Assembly (NCBI GenBank): GCA_017437785.1
Contig: JAFRXH010000023.1
Coordinates: forward strand, 1 to 64,000
DNA: 64,000 bases
DNA from: Lachnospiraceae bacterium
GTDB lineage: Bacteria; Bacillota; Clostridia; Lachnospirales; Lachnospiraceae
Direction: 5' to 3'
Position numbers and translations under genes: made by a program. Shown one piece after another: positions 36,782 to 44,467 of the stretch. The first letter of the stretch is position 1; each line of letters opens with the position of its first letter. A model generated the notes under the pieces. It made no database searches, was not told the origin of the DNA, and saw only the letters and a program-made list of their open reading frames with translations.

Positions 36782-37849
36782 TTAAAACAGTATCCCTTTA
36801 AAACATATCTTGGGTTCTTCTTTCTCATAATCCCAGCTGTGGTAAGCCCCTCCCCTGCACCATCCGGCTTCAGGGCAGGATGAGCATTTCTCATTTCTTT
36901 CCGAAAGCGGTGTACGGTATATCTCAAACCGTTCATTCCATATATCTGTGAACCTGTCCTTAAAGACATTTCCCTGAATGGTCTTTTTATTCCGTGGTAT
37001 ATCAAGGCAGGCAGTCACATCACCGTTTTCAAGTATCCCGGCAACATATACACCTGCATTGCACAGGAAATACCAGTCACGCACTTCGGCCTCATATTCG
37101 ATCCCTATAAAGTGCGTGCATGAATATTCTACCGGGAAGCCTTTTTTTCGCTTATCCCGGATGAATTCCATCATGTATCTGTTATCATCCGCTGTAAGAT
37201 GCATATCGACCGCTTTTTCGGCCCGTCCTATCGGTTCGAGCCCGGTCAGTCGCCATTCGTTGATATCCATCCTGTCAAATATCTCAAACAGATCGTCAAG
37301 TTCTTTTATATTTTCGTGGTTTACCACGGTAGTGACCATGATGTTGAAACAGTTCTGATCGATCAGATTTTGTATTCCGCGCATGCCAAGTTCATAGGCA
37401 TCTTTCATGCCCCTGTATCTGTCATGCGTTTCCTTAACGCCGTCGATGCTAAGCGATATGCTTCGCATTCCGTACTTCTTTAATTCTGCCGCTGTTTCTT
37501 TGGTGATAAGGGTACCGTTACTGGTGATCCCCCAGGGAAAACCCAGCTTCTGAATATAAGCTGTAAGCTCAAAAAAATCTTTATACAGCAGAGGCTCGCC
37601 GCCTGTAAGGGCTATAAATACGCCTGTGCCGAAATTCTCCTTTACCTCATCCAGTATCTCTTTATATTTATCAAGTTCTAGGCCGTCCGGCATATTTTCC
37701 GCACAGCTGCTCCCGCAATGAAAACAATGTTCGTTACACTTAAGCGTGAGTTCAAAAAACAGCTGACGCAGCTGCGGCTTGTGCCTTAATGTCTCATGAT
37801 ACTGTGCGAGCGTATCCAGATTAGATCTCTTTATCTGTTCCCGCGTCAC
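36782..37849 (-). CDS. Radical SAM protein with SPASM-type C-terminus
   Basis: A PqqE/SkfB-like protein (355 aa). The radical SAM cluster motif is CNEHCFHC (Cys38, 42, 45); [16 protein letters not shown] follows, and ITSNGTLI and [18 protein letters not shown] are typical. C-terminal cysteines ([20 protein letters not shown], cut here to CNAGVYVAG and [18 protein letters not shown]) bind auxiliary 4Fe-4S clusters. Such proteins usually modify peptides, but no precursor peptide gene was seen nearby. The start GTG at 37849 has GGAG eight bases upstream and is preferred over a longer frame; it overlaps the upstream gene by 29 nt. The 20-nt distance to the activase suggests a shared job. Confidence 0.85.
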   Translation of the reverse strand: MTREQIKRSNLDTLAQYHETLRHKPQLRQLFFELTLKCNEHCFHCGSSCAENMPDGLELDKYKEILDEVKENFGTGVFIALTGGEPLLYKDFFELTAYIQKLGFPWGITSNGTLITKETAAELKKYGMRSISLSIDGVKETHDRYRGMKDAYELGMRGIQNLIDQNCFNIMVTTVVNHENIKELDDLFEIFDRMDINEWRLTGLEPIGRAEKAVDMHLTADDNRYMMEFIRDKRKKGFPVEYSCTHFIGIEYEAEVRDWYFLCNAGVYVAGILENGDVTACLDIPRNKKTIQGNVFKDRFTDIWNERFEIYRTPLSERNEKCSSCPEAGWCRGGAYHSWDYEKEEPKICFKGILF

Positions 37850-38204
37850 GTTTATTTCTCCATTCGTTATATTTCTTAAGCTCCGCCCCCACACCTTTGT
37901 CCATCAAAAAACCTACTACCAGGATATCATCCAGAAAAGCCGGCAGTAAGTCTATGGGGCTCAATACATACAAAAGCGCTCCCAGTATCGCTGCCAGAAA
38001 GCGCTTTGGAATAGCTGTGTACTTTCCATCGGCATAATCATTTACAAGATCTATCATATCCATCAGATCCTGCGCCGTTGAACCTGCAAGCGGAACATCC
38101 TTAAATCTGACCAGCCATGACTTAGCCCCCTCGGAAAAGCGTTTAAGCTTCCCTTTATCATTCATAAGCATTTCCGCTTTACGTTTATATATCCCTGTCT
38201 TCAC
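37821..38204 (-). CDS. YkvA-like protein (DUF1232)
   Basis: The 127-aa protein contains the DUF1232 core: AIPKRFLAAILGALLYVLSPIDLLPAFLDDILVVG, cited in part as LLYVLSPIDLLPAFLDD, near residues 65-100. This short membrane-associated motif with SPIDLIP is found in many bacterial proteins of unknown role. The N-terminus is basic and helical, the C-terminus is charged. Its 3' end overlaps the radical SAM gene by 29 nt. Confidence 0.85.
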   Translation of the reverse strand: MKTGIYKRKAEMLMNDKGKLKRFSEGAKSWLVRFKDVPLAGSTAQDLMDMIDLVNDYADGKYTAIPKRFLAAILGALLYVLSPIDLLPAFLDDILVVGFLMDKGVGAELKKYNEWRNKRDAGTDKEI

Positions 38205-38246
38205 TGTATCATCTCCGTACGCTTCGCAGATCTCGGCTGTAATACA

Positions 38247-38636
38247 TCAGCCGAAATTCGAAGCTGCGATCTCCTTTGCCGCTTCAATCTCTGCGAGTTT
38301 TTTGGCTTCATCGGCGGCCGCTTCGGCCTGCAGACGGTTAAATATCTCCATAGCCGCAGCAGCGGCTTCCTGATCCATTCCAGCCTCTTTTGAAAAAGCC
38401 CGCTGAGGATCGGGCAGATCCAGATCACCGCCCAATGCATCGGCAAGAAGTTCCTCAGCCATGGCATCGGCATCATATCCGTCCCGCTCCTGATCAAACA
38501 GATCATCGGGATCATCCCCGTCTTCCTTAAGCTCCTTAGCCTCCACCATGGTAAATGACCACCATTTTACCAGATTGGAATGCATAGCAGCGTAGAAATT
38601 GATCTTATCAAGTTTATCCATACGGTCTATGCGCAT
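38247..38636 (-). CDS. Small acidic protein of unknown function
   Basis: A cytoplasmic protein of 129 aa (MRIDRMDKLDKINFYAAMHSN...) with a very acidic centre (KEDGDDPDDLFDQERDGYDAD) and an Ala/Glu-rich helical end (AAAAAMEIFNRLQAEAAADEA). No family is recognised. The ATG at 38636 shares a base with the stop of the GGDEF gene (TGATG), so translation is coupled; a GTG two codons earlier is the alternative. A competing open frame on the same strand (38201-38515) has an unnatural composition and is a shadow. Confidence 0.6.
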   Translation of the reverse strand: MRIDRMDKLDKINFYAAMHSNLVKWWSFTMVEAKELKEDGDDPDDLFDQERDGYDADAMAEELLADALGGDLDLPDPQRAFSKEAGMDQEAAAAAMEIFNRLQAEAAADEAKKLAEIEAAKEIAASNFG

Positions 38637-39562
38637 CAGCACTTTACTTCCAGATCTTTCTTCATGACCACTTCGTTACAATACATCTCCGTATCGGCAT
38701 GCCTGTATATATCATTCACATCAAGCTCACCTTCACCATAGGCGCCGCCCCAGGACAGGCACACCTCAAAATTATCCGATCCCCTGTTAAGACGTCCCAC
38801 ACGTTTAACCCAGTGTTCAACAAAGGCAACGGCATCTTCTTCCGAATAGCCTACCAGTACCATCAGGAAATGATCGTCCACTATACGGTAAGTATGGATC
38901 TTGTCCGAAGTGATGCGTCTTAATTCCCTTGCGACCTTGGTAAGTATACTGTCACCGGCCTCCACGCCAAGTCTCTCATTCACTACATGAAGGTTTATAA
39001 CATTCATACTCGCTATATAGAGCTTATCCACATACGGATATACATCTTCCGCACGCTTATCAAACTTATCCTTATTATCCAGCATGGTCATCACATCGTG
39101 TTCCTGTTCCCAGCTGCCTTTACGGATATCCAGCAGGTATTCCGATGTATCCACCTGGAATTTCTGTATCGCGCGATAAAGTTCCTCTATCTCATCTCCC
39201 GAGTCGATCCCTAAGTTCTTAAGCGCCAGACGGCTCTGTTTGCTGTCGCGCTCATCATAATCCTCGGCCTTTCCGTATTCAATGGATTGTATTGCTTTTG
39301 TCAGACGTCTGATCGGTTTTGAAACAAACATCTCCATTATAACGGTCCCTAAGATCGCGAGCAAAACAGCCGCAGCTGCCTGCGCCCCTATCACAACTAC
39401 AAAGAAAACCTTTCTGTCGGTTTCGGGATCACCGCTGCCACCTGTAAGGGCGATGTTTGAGTAAAAAATATAGCTTATTATCGCAGAAAAAACCACTAAA
39501 ACAAAAAAGGCTGACGACATCAGAAACAAGGTCTTACGTCTTATACTGGTCCGCATTTTCAT
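38636..39562 (-). CDS. Membrane HAMP protein with degenerate GGDEF domain
   Basis: The 308-aa protein has two membrane segments (about 11-33 and 51-74) framing a short outer loop, a HAMP linker (about 76-125) and a C-terminal GGDEF-like domain (about 165-300). The domain order is that of a diguanylate cyclase, yet the signature loop reads VDDHF (228-232, in YRIVDDHFLMVL) where active enzymes have GGDEF. The catalytic glycine pair is lost, so it probably cannot make c-di-GMP and may instead bind nucleotide or a partner. It overlaps the upstream gene by 4 nt and the downstream one by 1 nt. Confidence 0.72.
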   Translation of the reverse strand: MKMRTSIRRKTLFLMSSAFFVLVVFSAIISYIFYSNIALTGGSGDPETDRKVFFVVVIGAQAAAAVLLAILGTVIMEMFVSKPIRRLTKAIQSIEYGKAEDYDERDSKQSRLALKNLGIDSGDEIEELYRAIQKFQVDTSEYLLDIRKGSWEQEHDVMTMLDNKDKFDKRAEDVYPYVDKLYIASMNVINLHVVNERLGVEAGDSILTKVARELRRITSDKIHTYRIVDDHFLMVLVGYSEEDAVAFVEHWVKRVGRLNRGSDNFEVCLSWGGAYGEGELDVNDIYRHADTEMYCNEVVMKKDLEVKC

Positions 39563-39840
39563 TGCTTACTCTCCTGCAAATCCATAAGGAAACTTACCGC
39601 CATGTCCAAACCTTCCTGAGAAAAATCATATTCCTTCAATTCTTTCTTTTCTTCAGCTGTCTTTTCAAAGCATAACGGCCCCGGCCATAACCACAAACGG
39701 AGTTTAGGAGGCACTTCATCCGACTCCGAAAACTTCTCAACTTTAAAACGCTGTTCACCCATACTGCCGGTATACGGCTCTTTCTTCACATAATTAAAGC
39801 TTATCTTGTATAATGCCTCATTAAGATCAACAGCCATCAT
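39559..39840 (-). CDS. Small protein of unknown function in a J-domain operon
   Basis: The 93-aa soluble protein (MMAVDLNEALYKISFNYVKK...) shows no recognised domain. It has a phrase LRLWLWPGPLCFEKTAEEKK and a helical end. Overlaps of 4 nt on both sides bind it to the J-domain gene and the GGDEF gene, so its product is likely needed with theirs. Confidence 0.6.
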   Translation of the reverse strand: MMAVDLNEALYKISFNYVKKEPYTGSMGEQRFKVEKFSESDEVPPKLRLWLWPGPLCFEKTAEEKKELKEYDFSQEGLDMAVSFLMDLQESKQ

Positions 39841-40325
39841 TCAGCCTCCCCGCTTTTAGAGCCGTAACCCGACATTGCAAGTCTGATCGCCTGCGCCAGA
39901 CGTATCATACGGATCTCATTCAATATCTCACGCTCTTTTTTAGACCTTGCCAGATCCTCCTGGCGCTTTAGCAGTTCCTGCTTTGCTTCTTCTTTATGCT
40001 GTCTCTGCCTGCGGCGATACTCCTCATCGAAGCGTTTCTTCTTCAGTGCACTCTCAGCTGTGGATACATGAGCTCCCAGCGGACTGCCAAGTATTCGCCC
40101 TGTATTTTGCATGCTTGCGTCACCGCTTTTGGCTATATGTTCCTCTATATATGCATAGGCCTCGTTGACCAAAAGAAAAGCATCCCTGATCATCTCCGTC
40201 TGTGTCGGATGTGCATCAGGATGAAGCTGTTTCGATAAGCTTCTGTATGCTTTTTTTATCTCTTCCTTAGATGCTTCGGTACTTACGCCCAGTACCGCGC
40301 AGGCCTGTGCATAATCTTTTATCAT
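39837..40325 (-). CDS. J-domain (DnaJ-like) co-chaperone
   Basis: The 162-aa protein starts with a J domain (about 4-65): YAQACAVLGVSTEASKEEIK, then KAYRSLSKQLHPDAHPTQ with the essential HPD at residues 35-37, followed by NEAYAYIEEHI. The rest is a charged coiled region with no zinc-finger or substrate-binding domain of full DnaJ. J domains stimulate ATP hydrolysis by Hsp70 (DnaK). It is the first gene of a closely packed run that continues to 23910 with no clear terminator, and it diverges from metA. Confidence 0.85.
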   Translation of the reverse strand: MIKDYAQACAVLGVSTEASKEEIKKAYRSLSKQLHPDAHPTQTEMIRDAFLLVNEAYAYIEEHIAKSGDASMQNTGRILGSPLGAHVSTAESALKKKRFDEEYRRRQRQHKEEAKQELLKRQEDLARSKKEREILNEIRMIRLAQAIRLAMSGYGSKSGEAE

Positions 40326-40355
40326 AGGCTATATTCTCTCATTTTTCCTACTTCT

Positions 40356-40384
40356 TTGCAAGAGTTTTTATATTGTGATATACT
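40356..40384 (+). promoter_or_regulatory. metA promoter
   Basis: -35 TTGCAA (40356-40361), 17-nt spacer, -10 TATACT (40379-40384). The start codon is at 40410, so the leader is about 20 nt and cannot hold a SAM riboswitch or T-box. Confidence 0.75.
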
Positions 40385-40409
40385 AGTGCTTCGAAAGGAG
40401 TTAACAACT

Positions 40410-41327
40410 ATGCCTATACGTGTACAAAGCGATCTTCCCGCAAAAGAACAGCTTGAAAATGAAAATATATTCGTTATGGACGAGAACCGTGCTATGCACC
40501 AGGATATCCGTCCCCTTAAAGTATGTGTACTGAATCTTATGCCCATCAAACAGGACACAGAGCTTCAGTTATTGCGTGCATTTTCAAATACGCCCCTTCA
40601 GGTCGACGTAACATTTCTCATGGTCAAAAGCCATGTTTCGCAGAATACTTCCGTAAATCATTTAAACAGCTTTTATACCACCTTCCCGGAGATAAAAAAG
40701 CACAAATACGACGGTCTTATCATCACCGGCGCCCCCGTAGAGCAGATGCCCTTTGAGGAAGTGGATTACTGGGACGAGATGAAGGAGATAATGGCCTGGT
40801 CAAAGACCAATGTCACTTCCACCCTGCATATATGCTGGGGAGCACAGGCTGCGCTCTACTATCATTTTGGCATACAAAAGATCGCTCTTGATGAGAAGCT
40901 TTTCGGTATTTACCATCACAGGGTAGCACACAGACGCACGCCTTTGGTCCGCGGCTTTGACGATATATTCTGCGCTCCGCATTCAAGGCACACCACAGTG
41001 TCGCCTGCAGACATCCACGCCAATGAGCAGCTCACAGTACTGGCCGAATCCGATGACGCCGGTATACTCCTGTGCATGACTCTTGACGGCAGGCAGATAT
41101 TCCTTATGGGGCATCCCGAATATGACCGTTACACCCTCGACACTGAATACAAGCGCGATCTTTCAAAGGGTCTGCCGATACATATCCCGGTTAACTATTA
41201 CCCGGGTGACGATCCCGCCAACAAACCCGTGCTTTCGTGGCGTTCTCACTGCAATATGCTCTACAGTAACTGGCTTAATTACTATGTGTACCAGGTAACA
41301 CCTTACGATCTGGAGGAACTCAGCTGA
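40410..41327 (+). CDS. metA: Homoserine O-acetyltransferase, MetA family
   Basis: MetA activates homoserine for methionine synthesis. The 305-aa protein starts at the ATG at 40410 (MPIRVQSDLPAKEQL), after AAGGAG. Catalytic residues of the family are all at their usual numbers: Cys142 (HICWGAQ), Lys163, and His235 and Glu237 (GHPEYD). Residue 111 is glutamate (TGAPVEQM); in this family Glu111 marks acetyl-CoA users and Gly111 succinyl-CoA users, so acetylation is predicted despite the old succinyltransferase name. Its stop overlaps the end of the convergent ligA gene by 8 nt. Confidence 0.95.
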   Translation: MPIRVQSDLPAKEQLENENIFVMDENRAMHQDIRPLKVCVLNLMPIKQDTELQLLRAFSNTPLQVDVTFLMVKSHVSQNTSVNHLNSFYTTFPEIKKHKYDGLIITGAPVEQMPFEEVDYWDEMKEIMAWSKTNVTSTLHICWGAQAALYYHFGIQKIALDEKLFGIYHHRVAHRRTPLVRGFDDIFCAPHSRHTTVSPADIHANEQLTVLAESDDAGILLCMTLDGRQIFLMGHPEYDRYTLDTEYKRDLSKGLPIHIPVNYYPGDDPANKPVLSWRSHCNMLYSNWLNYYVYQVTPYDLEELS

Positions 41328-43275
41328 GGTACTCCTTTATAAAATCATCTTCAGTAATGATCCTTATCCCTATAGCCTTGGCGTCCTTATTCTTACCGGA
41401 TGTCGAGGCTATATCATTATTGATCAGGCATTCCGTCTTCTTGCTCACCGAACCTGCGACTTTCCCGCCCAGTTCTTCTATCCGTGCCTTAAGTTCATTT
41501 CTGTTTTCGAAATGTACTAACGAACCGGTGATAACAAAAGTCTTTCCGCTCAGAGTCTGTGATGCCTCATCCTTTACTGTCTTTTCGATCACAAGTTCAT
41601 GCAGCAGATCATCAAAGATCCTTAACTTATCGGGATCATGCATATATCCGTAAAAAGCTTCCGCCATCACGCTCCCGACGCCTTCTATCGCCGACAGTTC
41701 ATCAACCTCCGCTGCCTTAAGCGCGTCCGCATCATCATCAAAGTGTGATGCGATGAGCTTCGCGTTGGCCAAACCTATCCCCGGTATGCCCACAGCATTA
41801 AGAAGACGCGCCATTGTAGTATTCCGGCTTTTTTCAACAGCAGCTATGAGTTTATCGGCTGCTTTATCCTTAAACCCTTCCAGCTGAAGAACAGCTTCTT
41901 TCTTGTCCTTAAGTCCATACACATCCGCAAATTCATGTATAAGACCCGCTGCGATCAGTTTTTCTATGGTCGCCTCCGACAGACCTTCAATATTCATCGC
42001 ATCACGTTCCACAAAATGTACATATGCCTTTATATGTTTTGCCGGGCAATCCTGTGATGTGCATCTTAATACTTCAGAATCATTATCCTTTTCGATCTTT
42101 GCTGCACCGCCGCATACAGGGCAGGTCTGCGGTATCTGAAGATCATCGCTGAGTGTAAGATTTTCGGAGATCTGCGGGATTATCATGTTGGCTTTGTACA
42201 CCTTTATCTGATCGCCGATTCCCAGCTTCAGCTGTTTAATGATGCTGATATTATGCAGGCTGGCTCTGGAGACTTCGGTCCCTTCAAGCTCCACCGTATC
42301 AAAAACGGCCACAGGATTGATCAGGCCTGTCCTGGATGTATTCCATTCCACAGCTCTGAGAGTAGTCTGCGCCATCTCATCCGCCCATTTAAAAGCTATA
42401 GCACCGCGCGGAAACTTTGCGGTACGGCCAAGTGAGGCTGCATATGCCAGATCATCATAAGCCAGCACCAGTCCGTCCGACGGAATATCATTTGACGCGA
42501 TGCGTTTCTCAAACCTGCCCACTGCCTCAACCACGTTTCCCGCATTCACCCGTTCATGTTCAACCACGGTAAAGCCCAGTTCTTTAAGAAATTCAAACTG
42601 CTTTTCCATTGAATTGCCGAAATCCATACCCTCTGCACTGACAAGCGAAAATGCGATCACCTGTACACGCCTCTGCGCCGTGACTGCACTGTCTAACTGC
42701 CTTACGGATCCGCTGCACAGATTCCTGGGATTCTTATATTTAGCCCCTTCCTCAGGAATAGCCTCATTTATCTTTTCAAAGTCCTTATAGCTGATTACCG
42801 CCTCTCCTCTTATAACCAATTCGTTTTTGAAAGAAATATGTAAAGGAAGATTGATAAACGTTCTGGCATTGGCAGTGACCACTTCACCCACCTCTCCGTT
42901 TCCTCTGGTAACACATTGAGTCAGTTCCCCGCCGTTATATGTCAGCACAACGGTCAGTCCGTCTTCCTTCCAGGATAATAATCCCTCCTGATCACCCAGC
43001 CATCCTGCTAATTCTTCACGGCTCTTTGTCTTAGCCAGTGAAAGCATCGGAGAATCATGCCGCTGCTTGGGCAGAAAATCAACAGCTTCATATCCTACTT
43101 TATGTGTAGGACTTGATGCCAGAACGATCCCTGTCTTTTCTTCCAGCGCCACCAGTTCGTCATAAAGTGCGTCGTAAGTAACATTGGGCATTATCTCAGT
43201 ATCTTTTGCATAATAAGCTTCTGCTGCTTCATTCAAAAGACTTACCAGCTCTTCCATGCGTTTCTTATCGTCCAT
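41320..43275 (-). CDS. ligA: NAD-dependent DNA ligase
   Basis: LigA (651 aa) joins nicks in DNA using NAD+. Domains are complete: N-terminal NMN-binding helices, adenylation domain, OB fold, Cys4 zinc finger (CPVCGGAAKIEKD...RCTSQDCPA), helix-hairpin-helix repeats (GIPGIGLANAKLIASHF) and a C-terminal BRCT domain (LSGKTFVITGSLVHF). The adenylated lysine is Lys103 in SWKEDGLTVVL; the motif reads KEDG where most relatives have a hydrophobic residue at the second position. It converges on metA with overlapping 3' ends. GGAGTG precedes the start at 43275. Confidence 0.93.
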   Translation of the reverse strand: MDDKKRMEELVSLLNEAAEAYYAKDTEIMPNVTYDALYDELVALEEKTGIVLASSPTHKVGYEAVDFLPKQRHDSPMLSLAKTKSREELAGWLGDQEGLLSWKEDGLTVVLTYNGGELTQCVTRGNGEVGEVVTANARTFINLPLHISFKNELVIRGEAVISYKDFEKINEAIPEEGAKYKNPRNLCSGSVRQLDSAVTAQRRVQVIAFSLVSAEGMDFGNSMEKQFEFLKELGFTVVEHERVNAGNVVEAVGRFEKRIASNDIPSDGLVLAYDDLAYAASLGRTAKFPRGAIAFKWADEMAQTTLRAVEWNTSRTGLINPVAVFDTVELEGTEVSRASLHNISIIKQLKLGIGDQIKVYKANMIIPQISENLTLSDDLQIPQTCPVCGGAAKIEKDNDSEVLRCTSQDCPAKHIKAYVHFVERDAMNIEGLSEATIEKLIAAGLIHEFADVYGLKDKKEAVLQLEGFKDKAADKLIAAVEKSRNTTMARLLNAVGIPGIGLANAKLIASHFDDDADALKAAEVDELSAIEGVGSVMAEAFYGYMHDPDKLRIFDDLLHELVIEKTVKDEASQTLSGKTFVITGSLVHFENRNELKARIEELGGKVAGSVSKKTECLINNDIASTSGKNKDAKAIGIRIITEDDFIKEYLS

Positions 43276-43320
43276 AACAATACACTCCTTCGTTATTCCT
43301 TTCGTATGCTCTGCGATAAT

Positions 43321-43346
43321 AAAAAGGGGCGCACGCGGCCCCCTTT
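43321..43346 (-). terminator. Terminator after the CarD-like gene
   Basis: Minus strand: AAAGGGG...CCCCTTT stem with GC-rich tip (43340-43346 with 43323-43330 region), followed by TTTTTATT. It separates this gene from ligA. Confidence 0.85.
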
Positions 43347-43367
43347 AGAACAGATACGTATTTAAGC

Positions 43368-43856
43368 TTATCCAAGTGCGGCATTAAGCATTGCAGATGA
43401 TTCCTCCATGCTTATCGAGAGAGACACAGCCAGTTCACTCATGACAATTCTCTCCGCATAAGTAAGGTATTTTGCATCTGTGATATTCAGACTCTTATGA
43501 TTCTTTTTGTTGATGGCACGTACATTCCTCAGATGTCTGATAAGATTAGCCACCTCCACACTGTCGGCATTTCGGAGTATCACATCACAGGTCTCCCGGT
43601 CAGGCATCTGTCCGACCATCTTACTCTGCTCGATCTCCTTTACTGTCTCCTGAGCTTTTTTCTTACCCATAACTTTTCTGGATATTTCATCTTCCCTGGT
43701 AACAGGAACGTAAATAGTATCCCTTGAATCGTACACAGGCTTTAGAGAATAGTAGATCTTGTCAGGGCCGCCAAAAGCCAGCGGTCCTATCTCAACAATC
43801 TGACATGCTCCGGAAACACCATACATCACATGATCTCCTATATTATACTTCTGCAT
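43368..43856 (-). CDS. CarD/TRCF-type RNA polymerase-interacting regulator
   Basis: The 162-aa protein has the CarD N-terminal Tudor-like fold that binds the RNA polymerase beta subunit: YNIGDHVMYGVSGACQIVEI and YYSLKPVYDSRDTIYVPV. The helical C-terminal domain (about 75-160) contacts promoter DNA in well-studied members. CarD proteins stabilise open promoter complexes and thereby tune rRNA and stress genes. The start at 43856 is preceded by GGAGGA. It is expressed alone, with its own terminator. Confidence 0.88.
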   Translation of the reverse strand: MQKYNIGDHVMYGVSGACQIVEIGPLAFGGPDKIYYSLKPVYDSRDTIYVPVTREDEISRKVMGKKKAQETVKEIEQSKMVGQMPDRETCDVILRNADSVEVANLIRHLRNVRAINKKNHKSLNITDAKYLTYAERIVMSELAVSLSISMEESSAMLNAALG

Positions 43857-43981
43857 AAGTCCTCCATTTCCGGTAATGAACAGAAAATCACAGACTTATT
43901 TTATCAAATCATGCAGAATAATGCCAGTGAACAATTTGTGAACAAATGGCAATTTATGTAAACTAATAAGCAAAATCATAC

Positions 43982-44012
43982 AAAAAGGCGCTACATTTAC
44001 AGCAGCGCCTTT
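43982..44012 (-). terminator. Terminator after the HU gene
   Basis: Minus strand: AAAGGCGCT...AGCGCCTTT (44004-44012 with 43984-43992), 11-nt loop, then TTTTTG. Confidence 0.9.
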
Positions 44013-44036
44013 CACTCAAACATTTTTTTACAAAGA

Positions 44037-44336
44037 TTATTTAGACTTCTTAGCTCCGTTAACAGCATCCTTGAAAGCCTTACCAGCTTTGAATCTAGGT
44101 GCCTTGGAAGCCTTGATCTTGATGGTCTCGCCGGTGGAAGGATTACGGCCGGTGCGTGCCTTTCTCTCAGCTACTTCGAATGTACCGAAGCCAACAAGCT
44201 GAACCTTGCGATCGCCCTTCTTGTTAGCCAGTTCCTTCTTAACAACATCAACAAATGCGTTAAGTCCGGCTTCAGCATCCTTCTTGGAAAGCTTAGTCTG
44301 CTTTACGATAGCTTCTACTAATTCTGCCTTGTTCAT
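44037..44336 (-). CDS. hup: HU-family DNA-binding protein
   Basis: HU (99 aa) is an abundant histone-like dimer that bends DNA. All signatures are visible: MNKAELVEAIVKQTKLSKKD at the start, VQLVGFGTFEVAERKARTGRNP with the signature GFGTFE, and PSTGETIKIKASKAPRFKAGKAF. It is slightly longer at the end (AVNGAKKSK) than the 90-aa norm. A GGAGAGAG site precedes the ATG at 44336, and a consensus-like promoter is at 44392-44420. It is a single-gene unit. Confidence 0.96.
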   Translation of the reverse strand: MNKAELVEAIVKQTKLSKKDAEAGLNAFVDVVKKELANKKGDRKVQLVGFGTFEVAERKARTGRNPSTGETIKIKASKAPRFKAGKAFKDAVNGAKKSK

Positions 44337-44391
44337 CTCTCTCTCCTCTCAAAATGTTTGATTTACGGCACTTTTACTACTGCCAATTGAA

Positions 44392-44420
44392 AGAATACCA
44401 CTATTTTCAGTCATTTTCAA
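44392..44420 (-). promoter_or_regulatory. HU gene promoter
   Basis: Minus strand: -35 TTGAAA (44415-44420), 17-nt spacer, -10 TATTCT (44392-44397). Confidence 0.7.
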
Positions 44421-44467
44421 GAGTAAAACACTACTTTTTTCAAAAAAATCACTATATCTTGTGGTTG

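Noticed and set aside
38201-38515. 104-aa minus-strand frame overlapping the small acidic protein
   Set aside because: Rich in Met, Trp, Arg and Pro in a shifted frame; the other frame has translational coupling (TGATG) and normal composition.
40385-40409. SAM riboswitch or T-box before metA
   Set aside because: The promoter leaves a leader of about 20 nt, too short for either.
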